Shown here piece after piece: positions 53,631 to 62,337 of a stretch of DNA of 64,000 nt. Below the pieces are notes generated by a model. The model worked only from the letters and a program-made list of their open reading frames with translations. It did not search any database and had not been told where the DNA came from. The number at the start of each line of letters is the position of its first letter. The stretch's first letter is position 1. This DNA comes from Lentisphaerota bacterium (GTDB lineage: Bacteria > Verrucomicrobiota > Lentisphaeria > Victivallales > Victivallaceae), in assembly GCA_015061815.1 (NCBI GenBank), contig SUVW01000009.1, forward strand, positions 27,746-91,745, given 5' to 3'. A program made the translations under genes and the position numbers.

Positions 53631-53659
53631 TTGAATTTCATCCGGCAAATGGTATATTA
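53631..53659 (+). promoter_or_regulatory. Promoter of the secretome array
   Basis: TTGAAT (53631-53636), a 16-bp spacer and TATATT (53653-53658). The same CAAATGGTATATTA 14-mer (53646-53659) spans its -10 box. The region 53451-53706 is otherwise AT-rich and has no gene. Confidence 0.6.
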
Positions 53660-53706
53660 TGTTGACGGTGTCTGTTTTTGAACTTTATTTTGCCGGAGGA
53701 AAATAA

Positions 53707-54348
53707 ATGAAAAAAAATCTGTTATTATTGCCGATACTGACGGCGTTGATGTTTTTGACCGGGTGCGCGACTTGTGATTCCGAAGAGAGTATTCCTGTTG
53801 CAACTTTGGAACAGACTGCGGAGGTGTTCAATGAAGTTATTGTCCGGGATAATTGCGATATTGTTATGTGTCGTCTGGTAAAACATGAACACGCTACTTG
53901 CGGAAGCGCAAAAATGAATGTGGTTATGCGTTATGACTGGTATGAAGTGATTTATTCCGTTAAAAACTTTTTGATGACCGGAGATAAATTGGTCATTTGC
54001 CAGCACATTGACTCGCCTTTGGAAACATACACTCCGGATTATCGGGCATATAATAACTCGGAAGTGGTTTACTTTGATATAGACATAGAGGATGCTTATA
54101 TATTGGGACCTGAAATTGCACTGACAGGTAACCAATATTATATTTGGATGAACGGAGGACCAATTGGAATTGGAGATTTACTCAATCCCGTCCGGATCGG
54201 TCAGGAATATGATTACAGACCGAATGCCAAAGAAGCATTTTTCAGGGTAAAAAAATCCTATTGGCAAAAACGCGATGTCAAAATCCGCTGGCTTCAAGGT
54301 CCCCGGCAAACGCCCATCTCCAATGAAAAATCAGAGGATGAAAAATGA
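53707..54348 (+). CDS. Lipoprotein of unknown function
   Basis: A 213-residue lipoprotein: signal MKKNLLLLPILTALMFLTGC with lipobox LTGC, then a Cys/Asp-rich start (CATCDSEESIP). The mature domain is mixed alpha/beta (VVMRYDWYEVIYSVKNFLMTG, YYIWMNGGPIGIGD) and ends with a charged tail. No family recognised. GGAGG lies 7 nt before the ATG. It is the first gene of the long plus-strand array, and its stop overlaps the next start by 4 bp. Confidence 0.7.
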   Translation: MKKNLLLLPILTALMFLTGCATCDSEESIPVATLEQTAEVFNEVIVRDNCDIVMCRLVKHEHATCGSAKMNVVMRYDWYEVIYSVKNFLMTGDKLVICQHIDSPLETYTPDYRAYNNSEVVYFDIDIEDAYILGPEIALTGNQYYIWMNGGPIGIGDLLNPVRIGQEYDYRPNAKEAFFRVKKSYWQKRDVKIRWLQGPRQTPISNEKSEDEK

Positions 54349-54641
54349 AAACATCCCGTCCGTGGTATATGCGGAAAATTGTTCTTCCGGTGCTTTGTGT
54401 ATTGGCAGTTGCCATCCCGAATTTGTTGAATTACTGTGATGTGGATGGCTTTTCAAATCATAGCGGGTATTTCGGCTTCGGCTGCTTAGACAGTCTGTTT
54501 TACGCCGTCGGAATAGAATGGCAAAACATGTTTTTTATTTCTGCTATATGCCTTTTGATTGCAATCGCAATTTATGCTCCCATAGAAATATATTATTGGA
54601 GCGTAAAAGAGGATATTTCTCTTCCGGAGGAAAACAAATGA
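54345..54641 (+). CDS. Small membrane protein
   Basis: A 98-residue protein with two predicted membrane helices (KIVLPVLCVLAVAIPNLLNY and FISAICLLIAIAIYAPIEIYYW) separated by a short aromatic/Gly loop (FSNHSGYFGFGCLD). No family recognised. It overlaps both neighbours by 4 bp, which supports its being a real translated gene despite its size. Confidence 0.6.
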   Translation: MKTSRPWYMRKIVLPVLCVLAVAIPNLLNYCDVDGFSNHSGYFGFGCLDSLFYAVGIEWQNMFFISAICLLIAIAIYAPIEIYYWSVKEDISLPEENK

Positions 54642-55816
54642 CATCAGTAAATGAAGTCAATGAAATCATCATTCGTCAGCTCAAGCTGAATAATTTAGAA
54701 TATGACTGTGTTTTTGATCCGGAAGAATCCTGTGAAATCGTTCTGTGTAATGACTTTGAGCATTTTCCGCGCCTGTTGGATAAAAAATGTATTTTTTCAG
54801 ATTGCACGGATGCAGAACTTGTGCAGCTGTTCAATGCAGTGATTGAACGCAAGTATCTTGATTTTGATATTATCGGAGAAATTTGCAAGATGCTGCCAGA
54901 AAAAGGCTGTCTGGTCAGCGATAAATTGGAAAAGATTATTTTCCAAACAGAATTTGATTACAGCAACTACCAATTGTTATTTGCATATTTGGGCTGCGAC
55001 AAAAAATATGAAGCTAAAGTCATTGAATTCTTGGGCACGATTTCAAAAGATTTCCGGGACGGCTTGTTTATCGCATGTGACCGTTTAAACACCCCCTCGA
55101 TCATCCGTAAAATGTTTGAAAAGTTCACTCAATGGATCTCCGCAGATGTCGATTATGGATTTTATACTGGTGAATGTGCTGATTTGGAGTATTTTATAAA
55201 GAAATGGGAACATTCACTGCCGGCAGAAGATTTGCAGCCGGAATTTCTGAAATTCAAAAGTTTTGTCGAAAAAAACTGGTCGCAAATGAGAACAGAACCT
55301 GAAACAGAAAGAAGAGAAAATATTTTTGTGCAATTCTTTTACGATTATCTTGTCCGTAATTGGTTGGTATTGCGGGCGACATTTACGCCGAAACTTTACG
55401 AAATCAAGGTTGTTTCGCAAGAAGAATTCAGCAAACTTTCTCAATCGTCAGACAGCGAAAAAGAATTTTTGAAAAAAATTTCCCCAGAGGAACTTGTGCA
55501 GGAATTTGAACTGGGCGAAGCCGCTTTGAAAGAAGAATTTTCCAAATTACCGGGTAAGTGGGAGATGGCGGAAGAATATCAGGAATGTCTGTTTCATTGC
55601 GGCGGAATTTACACACACAATCTGATTTCTCCGCGTTATATCAATGCTATAGTTAAAGCCTTTGAAAAGACCGGACACCCGGAACACCATTCTTATCATA
55701 CCGCAGTTGAAATGTGGGAGGAAAAATATCCGCTGTTTGGATTTGGGGAAATGCTGCTTCATGACCGGGTTTTGTATGTTCCGGATGACGGCAATGATTA
55801 TACAAACTTTTTCTGA
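54638..55816 (+). CDS. Hypothetical cytoplasmic protein
   Basis: A 392-residue soluble protein without signal or membrane segments. It is rich in Glu/Phe and helical (EIIIRQLKLNNLEYDCVFD, EFLKKISPEELVQEFELGEAALKEEF). It shows many cysteines (CEIVLC, CDRL, CLFHCGG) in no clear metal motif. The C-terminus has HPEHHSYHTAVEMWEEKYP. I recognise no family; the style resembles immunity proteins or conserved proteins of polymorphic-toxin loci, but no toxin is seen. The start at 54638 overlaps the previous stop, with GGAGG upstream; a longer frame to 54518 lies inside the preceding gene. Confidence 0.6.
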   Translation: MTSVNEVNEIIIRQLKLNNLEYDCVFDPEESCEIVLCNDFEHFPRLLDKKCIFSDCTDAELVQLFNAVIERKYLDFDIIGEICKMLPEKGCLVSDKLEKIIFQTEFDYSNYQLLFAYLGCDKKYEAKVIEFLGTISKDFRDGLFIACDRLNTPSIIRKMFEKFTQWISADVDYGFYTGECADLEYFIKKWEHSLPAEDLQPEFLKFKSFVEKNWSQMRTEPETERRENIFVQFFYDYLVRNWLVLRATFTPKLYEIKVVSQEEFSKLSQSSDSEKEFLKKISPEELVQEFELGEAALKEEFSKLPGKWEMAEEYQECLFHCGGIYTHNLISPRYINAIVKAFEKTGHPEHHSYHTAVEMWEEKYPLFGFGEMLLHDRVLYVPDDGNDYTNFF

Positions 55817-55827
55817 ACGGAGCAAAA

Positions 55828-56604
55828 ATGAAAAGACTGTTATTTATATTTTTTGTGTTGGGGGCAGTTCTGTTGCTGAGTGGATGCAAATGCCATTTCA
55901 AGGACAGCAGCGGAGGACTTGACAGTTATCAGGAACTGGCTTTGAGAAACGATTATGTTCATATGGGCTATTTCGTGTGGACTGGCTGGTCTGATCAAAA
56001 GGAGATGAAGCGCATGGTTAAACGAAATCAGCACATGACCGCCATTTTCCGTTGCGGACTGCCTTTTTATATCAATGGTATGCAACCTTCTGTTGTCAAC
56101 GGCGTAGCGTTTTCAGGGCTGATTGATTTTGGGCCCACCAGGGTCAATGGAGCAGCATTTTCGCCGATATGGGCAGCCGATTGTGTAAATGGGGTGGTGA
56201 TTGCCCCATTGTTTGCGGGCAATCTGATTATGAACGGGGTAGCGGCGGCACCGATAAATTTTCATGGCGGCAGTTTTGGCGGTGTATTTTTCGGCGTAAT
56301 AAATTTACGAGGAGTGCCGTTTGATAAAGGTGGAATCGACGGTCAGAAAGAATTGCCTCAAGCGGTTTGTCATTTGGGTGTGATAAACTTGGATTTCTGT
56401 TTCGGTCAATATTGTCAAATTGGTGTATTTAACCACAGTAACGGTTTGCCGCGTTTTCAGCTCGGGGTGATCAATAATGCTGAAAAAGCGGATGCCGGTC
56501 ACTTCGCTTTGCAGCTCGGCTTGCTGAATCATAATCCGGACGGCTTGCTGCCCTGGATGCCGCTGTTTAATTTTTCATTACCGGAAAAGGATAAGACCCG
56601 ATGA
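55828..56604 (+). CDS. Lipoprotein with surface-type NG(V/A) repeats
   Basis: A 258-residue lipoprotein (signal MKRLLFIFFVLGAVLLLSGC). The mature part has repeated short units such as VNGVAFSGLI, VNGAAFSPIW, VNGVVIAPLF, MNGVAAAPIN and GGVFFGVINLRG. The last third shifts to units like LGVINLDF, IGVFNHSN and LQLGLLNHN. This pattern is similar to LA_2272-type surface repeat proteins, which probably form beta-solenoids or barrels at the outer membrane. GGAGC lies before the ATG, and its stop overlaps the next gene's start. Confidence 0.7.
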   Translation: MKRLLFIFFVLGAVLLLSGCKCHFKDSSGGLDSYQELALRNDYVHMGYFVWTGWSDQKEMKRMVKRNQHMTAIFRCGLPFYINGMQPSVVNGVAFSGLIDFGPTRVNGAAFSPIWAADCVNGVVIAPLFAGNLIMNGVAAAPINFHGGSFGGVFFGVINLRGVPFDKGGIDGQKELPQAVCHLGVINLDFCFGQYCQIGVFNHSNGLPRFQLGVINNAEKADAGHFALQLGLLNHNPDGLLPWMPLFNFSLPEKDKTR

Positions 56605-57902
56605 AAAAACGTTTGCTTATATTTTCAGGAGCGATCGCGCTGTTGTTGACCGGGTGTGTCAGCGGGGAGCGGCTGGCTCGCAATACTCCCTTTGCTTCCG
56701 GGAACAACTCTTTTTACCGGGACGGGGTCAACCTTTTCCCCCTTTATTACAAGGAAGGGAAACGGCAATCGATTCTTTTTCCGCTGATCGATATTGATGA
56801 CCGGGGCTTTGCGGTGCGGCCGTTTTATCACCGTGACGGCAAAGAACAGGGAATCTTGTGGCCGTTGTGTGCATTTAATGATAAAGAAGGATGGGTTGGA
56901 TCTTACTATTGGAAGGGACAAGAAAATTTCGGATTGCTGCCGTTTTTTATACACGATGATGAGTTTGTGTGGGTATTCCCTGCGTCGTGGTACAGCAGTG
57001 AGAAAAGTTTCGGAGTATTACCGCTTTTTTGCAGATATAAGGATTTTTTCTGGGCAGGCAACGTTTTCAAAACGGATGATATGTTTCTGGTTTTTCCGGT
57101 TTACGGGCGTGGAAAAGGTTGGTTCTATTTTCTGAACTATATTCAGGGCGAAACCAGCGCAATTAAATATTATGCATTTTTCCCGCTGGCATCTTACAGC
57201 CGTTCTCTTGAAAGACCGCAAAGCGAATTTTATTCTCCGCTTTTTTCATTTGAATTTTATCGCGGAGAGTTGGATATGTTGAATATCGGTATGCTGCTGT
57301 ATCATTATTCTTATGGCAAGCATCATGTTTTCTATCCGATCGCTGATGCCGATTTTGAAAAAGACGCGCAGCAATTTTGGTTGTGGCCATTGTTTAAGTA
57401 CAGCGAAAACTACGATTGGTTTTCCCCGTTTTTCCTCTTTGAGTATCAGAATCACAAATCCAGTTCATGTTTGCGCATTTTTTATCCATTGCTTTTAGAG
57501 TTTGAAAGTTACAAAGATATCCCCCGCCATTCTCTGGAGATTTTTCCTTATGGGTTGTTGTGGAAATCTGAATTGAAAGATGGAAAATATGATTGCCGGG
57601 TGCTGGCAACTCTGCTGTGGCACTCTGAACATTCTCCGGAAATGTATGATTATGAAGTATTATGCGGATTGCTTTTCCGCAACCGCAAGGATGCCGACAG
57701 CCGCCGTTTTTCGCTGCTGTATAAATTCTTTTCCTATCACCGTTTCAAGGATGAGGTAAAGTGGGAATTCTTCCCCTTTATCAAGATCATGGAAACCGCT
57801 AAAGGCGACAGTTGGTCATTCTGCTGGCGATTATTGGAAAAACACGATGGCGGCGGGCACATCTTCTTCATTCCGTGGGGCAAAGACGAGGACGGGAAAT
57901 GA
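56601..57902 (+). CDS. Lipoprotein with aromatic beta repeats
   Basis: A 433-residue lipoprotein (signal MKKRLLIFSGAIALLLTGC, lipobox LTGC). The mature part is extremely aromatic and consists of irregular repeats of about 20 residues ending in FPL or LPL (VNLFPLYYKEGKRQS, SILFPLIDIDDRGFAVRPFY, GILWPLCAFNDKEG, FGLLPFFIHDDEF). This suggests a beta-solenoid or propeller exposed at the surface. No family recognised with confidence. Both ends are coupled to neighbours by ATGA overlaps. Confidence 0.7.
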   Translation: MKKRLLIFSGAIALLLTGCVSGERLARNTPFASGNNSFYRDGVNLFPLYYKEGKRQSILFPLIDIDDRGFAVRPFYHRDGKEQGILWPLCAFNDKEGWVGSYYWKGQENFGLLPFFIHDDEFVWVFPASWYSSEKSFGVLPLFCRYKDFFWAGNVFKTDDMFLVFPVYGRGKGWFYFLNYIQGETSAIKYYAFFPLASYSRSLERPQSEFYSPLFSFEFYRGELDMLNIGMLLYHYSYGKHHVFYPIADADFEKDAQQFWLWPLFKYSENYDWFSPFFLFEYQNHKSSSCLRIFYPLLLEFESYKDIPRHSLEIFPYGLLWKSELKDGKYDCRVLATLLWHSEHSPEMYDYEVLCGLLFRNRKDADSRRFSLLYKFFSYHRFKDEVKWEFFPFIKIMETAKGDSWSFCWRLLEKHDGGGHIFFIPWGKDEDGK

Positions 57903-58717
57903 AAAATCTGTTATTTATATTTGTGGTCTTGGGGGCATTGCTCCTGACCGGGTGCATGGAGATGTACGGAATAGTGCTGCTGCCGGTCATGGTCGTTGCC
58001 GGAGTGAGCAATTCGATCAAAGCGGAAGTCGGAGAATATGTTGATGCAAACAGTGATTCAACGCCGCGAACGATTTTTTATTTTGATATTCCCGCAGAAA
58101 TTCCTTATGAAAAAGATACCGGTTGGCTGATTAAAACGAATAAAGGCGGATTGAGCGAAGTTCCAAGCAGAGAACTGACTAATGAACAACTCCAAAGATT
58201 TTTAAATAAAGGTTTTTTACGCAAGGCGGCTGTTTCCTGCCGAATAGCAGTATTGTACCGTCGCGATGGAAAGATAATTTGGCCTGCTGAATTCGCTCTT
58301 TATCTTCGGCGTGTCGGCGGAGAAATCGGAGGTTCGCACCGTTGGATGCCGGAGTGGAAGCCGTTTTCTTCAGTGATGTACGAAGAGATTTGTTTAGTTT
58401 CTCCGGAAAAAGATGATGATATTCTGGTGGTAATCGCTGATCCCGCCAGTCGGGAAATCCGTTTTTTTTCGCAAAAATTATCTGCTCTGCCTGATTTCAA
58501 AAGCAAACATTTTCACCGTCACGGTTGGGGATTTATTCAAACCTGTATTTTAGACAAAGGTGCTTTTGCCGGACGCTTCCCGCAAAAGGTGATAAAAGTT
58601 CCGCAATGGAATAAACTCACCCCTCTGAACGGCGAAAGTAAAAAATATTATCAAGCCAAATTCTTTCCTAAAAGAGTCATCCAGCCAAATGAATATCCGG
58701 TCGAGGAGATAGAATGA
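57899..58717 (+). CDS. Lipoprotein of unknown function
   Basis: A 272-residue lipoprotein (signal MKNLLFIFVVLGALLLTGC). The first 25 mature residues are hydrophobic (MYGIVLLPVMVVAGVSN), then a beta-rich domain follows (AAVSCRIAVLYRRDGKIIWP, DILVVIADPASREIRFF). No family recognised. The signal peptide closely resembles that at 55828 (FVVLGALLL against FFVLGAVLLL), suggesting signal-sequence duplication. The start at 57899 overlaps the previous stop; a longer frame to 57812 runs inside the previous gene and is rejected. Confidence 0.65.
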   Translation: MKNLLFIFVVLGALLLTGCMEMYGIVLLPVMVVAGVSNSIKAEVGEYVDANSDSTPRTIFYFDIPAEIPYEKDTGWLIKTNKGGLSEVPSRELTNEQLQRFLNKGFLRKAAVSCRIAVLYRRDGKIIWPAEFALYLRRVGGEIGGSHRWMPEWKPFSSVMYEEICLVSPEKDDDILVVIADPASREIRFFSQKLSALPDFKSKHFHRHGWGFIQTCILDKGAFAGRFPQKVIKVPQWNKLTPLNGESKKYYQAKFFPKRVIQPNEYPVEEIE

Positions 58718-59502
58718 AAAACATGTATGATATTGTACCACGTGGAAATGAATATATCTACGGTAAGATTTTATTAGATAACTTCAACGTTTGTCATTCG
58801 TGTCGGCAATTTTATCCCATCGACCGTTGTCCGGATGCTGTTCTGGCAGATCCGAAATTATTGAGCAAAAAGAGTGTGTATGATTTAATCATATCCGATA
58901 TGGTATATAATCATCATTTTTCTGTGAAAATCGCAAAAAAAAGTTTTCTCGAACAATTGGGATGGGATGATGTACTGAAAAACTTTTCTATGGGCAATCT
59001 GTATTATCCTCATGAAAAGATAAATTGCGAAGAAAACTATTTTGACACCAACCTTTTGCAGCCTGGAGAGCTTTGTGATGAATGGGGGACCATTCGCCCT
59101 CTAAACTCTATTCAACCCCGTGGGAAGTGTATTGATACCACAAGCCGCTACCTTTGTTCTGAATGTAACCGCTTGCATTATGGCTCATCATCTTTCTTTT
59201 ATGTAGACGGGACATTTGATTATGACACTATGTACGAGTATGGTGGATTGATTGTCCCTGAAAGAATCTTTGAACGAATCAAGGATATGGATTGGAAGAA
59301 AAATCATTTATATAAACCCGCAAAAATAAAAATCATTAAAAAGCCGATAGACGGTTTCCCATTGGATTTACGAGAAGATTGCCCTCACAAATGGGAAAAT
59401 GCCGATGCATATCAAAAGAAACAGCAATCTGCCGCCCGGCGGTTGAAAATAAAAAATGCCATAAAAGCAATCTTTATTACCGGCAAAGAGGAGAATAAAT
59501 GA
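58714..59502 (+). CDS. Hypothetical protein with paired CxxC motifs
   Basis: A 262-residue soluble protein. Two CxxC pairs (Cys27-Cys30 in NVCHSCRQF and Cys148-Cys151 in YLCSECNRLHYG) probably bind one zinc. Other features are a Tyr/Asp-rich middle (VDGTFDYDTMYEYGG) and a basic C-terminus (KIKNAIKAIF). The layout is reminiscent of immunity proteins of contact-dependent toxin systems, but I cannot assign a family. It overlaps both neighbours by 4 bp. It lacks a signal peptide, unlike most genes around it. Confidence 0.6.
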   Translation: MKNMYDIVPRGNEYIYGKILLDNFNVCHSCRQFYPIDRCPDAVLADPKLLSKKSVYDLIISDMVYNHHFSVKIAKKSFLEQLGWDDVLKNFSMGNLYYPHEKINCEENYFDTNLLQPGELCDEWGTIRPLNSIQPRGKCIDTTSRYLCSECNRLHYGSSSFFYVDGTFDYDTMYEYGGLIVPERIFERIKDMDWKKNHLYKPAKIKIIKKPIDGFPLDLREDCPHKWENADAYQKKQQSAARRLKIKNAIKAIFITGKEENK

Positions 59503-60116
59503 AAAACAATGATACTTCAGAGCATTTGATCCCTCCGCACGGCGGATACAGCAAACTTGTTACGTACAAGCTCGGGCTTTTGATTTATGATGCGACTGCC
59601 GCTTTTTGCGAACATTATTTTGACCGCAAAGACCGGACTTTTGATCAGATGGTTCAAGCAGCACGGTCAGGCGTGGCAAACATTGTGGAAGGTTCTCAAG
59701 CCAGTGCCGCCAGTAAAAAAACTGAACTTAAATTGACCAATGTTGCCAAAGCATCGCAGGAAGAATTGCTCGAAGATTACCGCTCTTTTTTGCGGCAAAG
59801 AACCTTGCCGATCTGGGAACCGGAGTCAGAAACGGCAAAAATCATCCGGCAAGCCCGTCCTGAAACATTGGAACAACTCCGGCAGCTTATGGCGAGTTTA
59901 GTGTCCGACCTGTCCGACAAGTCTGACTCGTCCGACAAAAACGCCATCAAGCAAGAAGTTGCCGCCAATACGATGATTTGCTTGATCAATCAGGAAACAT
60001 TTCTGCTGGCAAGACAAATCTCCCGCCTCGCCGCCGATTTTGAAAAAGACGGCGGCTTTACCGAAAGGCTCTACCGTATCCGTTCTGAAAAAAGAAAACA
60101 ACAGGAGAAAAAATGA
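59499..60116 (+). CDS. Four-helix-bundle (S23-like) protein, copy 1
   Basis: A 205-residue protein of the S23/four-helix-bundle superfamily: LVTYKLGLLIYDATAAFCEHYF, then QMVQAARSGVANIVEGSQASAASKKTELKLTNVAKASQEELLEDYRSFL, then IRQARPETLEQLRQLM. Homologues occur as 23S rRNA intervening-sequence proteins and as Avd proteins of diversity-generating retroelements; no such element is in view. A Ser/Asp linker with repeated SDxSD (SDLSDKSDSSDK) precedes the last helix. A second copy starts at 63566 and is almost identical over its last 168 shared bases. Confidence 0.8.
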   Translation: MKNNDTSEHLIPPHGGYSKLVTYKLGLLIYDATAAFCEHYFDRKDRTFDQMVQAARSGVANIVEGSQASAASKKTELKLTNVAKASQEELLEDYRSFLRQRTLPIWEPESETAKIIRQARPETLEQLRQLMASLVSDLSDKSDSSDKNAIKQEVAANTMICLINQETFLLARQISRLAADFEKDGGFTERLYRIRSEKRKQQEKK

Positions 60117-60295
60117 AAAAGCCCCTGAAATTGCTTTTGATGATCTCGCTTGGCATCGGTGGTATATGCCTTGCCGGAGCAGTGATTTATGGAAAAAATC
60201 TATCATATCAGGAAATAAAGTCGGTGTTATTTATTCCCAAAGCGATTTTGTTGGGAGTTGGAATAAAAATGCTGTATGATGCTTGGAAGAACTGA
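60113..60295 (+). CDS. Small membrane protein, paralogue 1
   Basis: A 60-residue protein with two hydrophobic segments (LKLLLMISLGIGGICLAGAVIYG and VLFIPKAILLGVGIKML). It is a duplicate of the gene at 60901; the first 80 bases of both are nearly the same. ATGA overlap with the S23-like gene and GGAG upstream support translation. Confidence 0.6.
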   Translation: MKKPLKLLLMISLGIGGICLAGAVIYGKNLSYQEIKSVLFIPKAILLGVGIKMLYDAWKN

Positions 60296-60299
60296 AAGA

Positions 60300-60881
60300 A
60301 TGAAAAAACTTATTTTAACTTTTATTGCAGTTTGCGGTTGTTTGTTGTTGACGGGATGCTTCGGGGCGACCGCTTCGTTGATTTTTTACAAAGTTGTGGA
60401 AGACCAGATCGAAGTTGATGCGGCGATCTTGTCATCTGCTGAATTTTATAAGGATAAGGATTTTATCTATATAGAAGCACCTGTTCAAACTTTCCGGGAC
60501 ATTTCGCCGGGAGCAGTTATGGGGATTGCCGTAAGAGATTTAGATGATAAAAACCGTCTTTATCCGTTATCGGAAGTACATAAAGAAAAAACCGTTTTGC
60601 GTTTTCCGAATGGCTTTCCCCATCGGTGTGAAAAGTGTAATTCCCTGCCTGCTGATGCGAAGAAGATCCCCGCTCCGGAATATTTGGATTACAGCGATTG
60701 GCCCAAAGACACTCCATACTTAATGGGTACACAGGTGCATCGTATCGCCTGGCGGGATAACAACAGCGTATGGCGGAAAACCGGGGCGGTCACATGTGCG
60801 ATATTGCTTGATCTTCCATTATTTGTAATTTACTCATGCAGCAGCGGGATATTGGCTATTCCGGCAATGCTGTGGTATTGA
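60300..60881 (+). CDS. Lipoprotein of unknown function
   Basis: A 193-residue lipoprotein (signal MKKLILTFIAVCGCLLLTGC). The mature domain contains SLIFYKVVEDQIEVDAAIL, a middle Cys pair (RCEKCNSLPA) and a hydrophobic C-terminus (CAILLDLPLFVIYSCSSGILA) that may be a second membrane segment. No family recognised. The first eleven codons are shared nearly exactly with the genes at 61102 and 62334, pointing to duplication of signal-peptide DNA. The start is the ATG at 60300, 4 bp after the previous stop. Confidence 0.6.
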   Translation: MKKLILTFIAVCGCLLLTGCFGATASLIFYKVVEDQIEVDAAILSSAEFYKDKDFIYIEAPVQTFRDISPGAVMGIAVRDLDDKNRLYPLSEVHKEKTVLRFPNGFPHRCEKCNSLPADAKKIPAPEYLDYSDWPKDTPYLMGTQVHRIAWRDNNSVWRKTGAVTCAILLDLPLFVIYSCSSGILAIPAMLWY

Positions 60882-60900
60882 AATATCCGGAGGAGGAAAA

Positions 60901-61098
60901 ATGAAAAAGCCCCTGAAATTGCTTTTAATGATCTTGCTCGGCATAGGTGGAATATGCTTTGCCGGAGCAGCGATTTATGGAGCGTTATATAATGTTCCGC
61001 GAGTTCACCACGCTTTCAAATTGCAGGTTGGCTTGGGAGTGTTATCTGTCGGATGCTTTATCGGAATAAAAAAAGTGTATGATGATTGGTATAACTGA
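60901..61098 (+). CDS. Small membrane protein, paralogue 2
   Basis: A 65-residue protein with two hydrophobic segments (LLLMILLGIGGICFAGAAIYG and LQVGLGVLSVGCFIGI). Paralogue of the gene at 60113 with the same N-terminus (MKKPLKLLLMI) and the same ending pattern (K-x-x-YD-x-W-x-N). GGAGG lies 6 nt before its ATG. The next gene begins 3 bp after it. Confidence 0.6.
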   Translation: MKKPLKLLLMILLGIGGICFAGAAIYGALYNVPRVHHAFKLQVGLGVLSVGCFIGIKKVYDDWYN

Positions 61099-61101
61099 AA
61101 A

Positions 61102-62337
61102 ATGAAAAAGCTTATTTTAACTTTTATATTCTGCGGTTCGCTCTTGCTGCCGGTGGCAGACCTGTATGCACACGGCGATCCGGGGGCGGTACTGTTGGCA
61201 CTCGGAATGCGCAAAGCGTTGGAAACTTTTGCCAAAAAATTTGAACTTGCGACTGCGACCGGAAAGACTCTTACTGTCTATTTCAGAGATGGTGTGGACA
61301 CCCCCAAGGATACCCTTTATATCGAAGAATCAGGCAAATGTTCTGCCGTGGAAATCCCGCATTTGCCTGTCGGTTTGAATATGGACACTTCCGGCAGAAA
61401 ATTTTTACTGTTTGACCTTTTTCCGGTCAATAAGGAAGTCGAAAGTGCCGCCATTTTTACCGGGAAAAACTGGTATAAAATGGAGCTGATCGATTTCCCC
61501 CGCGATATGGTGACTTTGAATTTGTATGATGGTGAAGAAGAAAGTATATCTTTTGAACGCTTTTTCAACGCCCAGTTTCAAAGTGAAGCAAGAGCTGATT
61601 GGTTGAAAAAGTGGAATCGCCGTTACCAAATCAAAACGCCGAATTTCCCGCTGAAAAACGAGGTCGGAAATTTGGAGCATGAACCAGAAGTCAAAACTGC
61701 CAAAGATATTATGCCGGTTTTACGCAACAGTGCAAAAATTGCCAAAGGTCTTGCCGGAGAGTTGAAGAAATTCCGGAGAACGCCGGAGGCTTTGAAAAAA
61801 ATTCCGGCGGCAAAGATTGAAGATTGGGCGGATTCAGCCGGAACTTTGGAAGCAAAACTGTATAAACTTGCCGCAACTTCCGATGTTGCACAAGCGGAAA
61901 AACTGTTGCAGCAACGCGCCGATGTCAATGCTGCTTCTCCCAGCGGCAGGACGATCCTGATGGAAGCCGCATTGCACGGCAATATCCCGATGATAAAGTT
62001 GTTGCTGAAACACAATGCCGACCTTTCCAAAGCCAATTTCAATGGTGAAACTGCGCTTTTTTATGCCATATACGGAGAAAGTCAGGAGGCTTTGGAGTTT
62101 TTGCTCCGCCACTGTTCAGAACCTTACCAAGTCAACCGTTTCGGAGAAAATCTGCTAATGATCGCTGTCAGCAAAAATTCAGCCCTGTCCAAATGGCTGC
62201 TGAAATTTGAAAAAGAACATTTGAAAACCATTCCATCTTTGTATCAGGCACACAAAAATCACGCCGGAGAAACCGTAGACGATTATAAAGTAAAATCTTT
62301 CACCTTTTCCAAGGCAGAACCAAGGACTGACCAATGA
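61102..62337 (+). CDS. Exported ankyrin-repeat protein
   Basis: A 411-residue protein with a signal peptide (MKKLILTFIFCGSLLLPVADLYA). A unique N-terminal domain (about 25-230) is followed by ankyrin repeats: LYKLAATSDVAQAEKLLQQRADVNAA, then GRTILMEAALHGNIPMIKLLLKHNADLSKA, then GETALFYAIYGESQEALEFLLRH and a degenerate fourth. Ankyrin repeats bind proteins; here the target would lie in the periplasm or outside. It overlaps the serpin gene by 4 bp. Confidence 0.8.
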   Translation: MKKLILTFIFCGSLLLPVADLYAHGDPGAVLLALGMRKALETFAKKFELATATGKTLTVYFRDGVDTPKDTLYIEESGKCSAVEIPHLPVGLNMDTSGRKFLLFDLFPVNKEVESAAIFTGKNWYKMELIDFPRDMVTLNLYDGEEESISFERFFNAQFQSEARADWLKKWNRRYQIKTPNFPLKNEVGNLEHEPEVKTAKDIMPVLRNSAKIAKGLAGELKKFRRTPEALKKIPAAKIEDWADSAGTLEAKLYKLAATSDVAQAEKLLQQRADVNAASPSGRTILMEAALHGNIPMIKLLLKHNADLSKANFNGETALFYAIYGESQEALEFLLRHCSEPYQVNRFGENLLMIAVSKNSALSKWLLKFEKEHLKTIPSLYQAHKNHAGETVDDYKVKSFTFSKAEPRTDQ

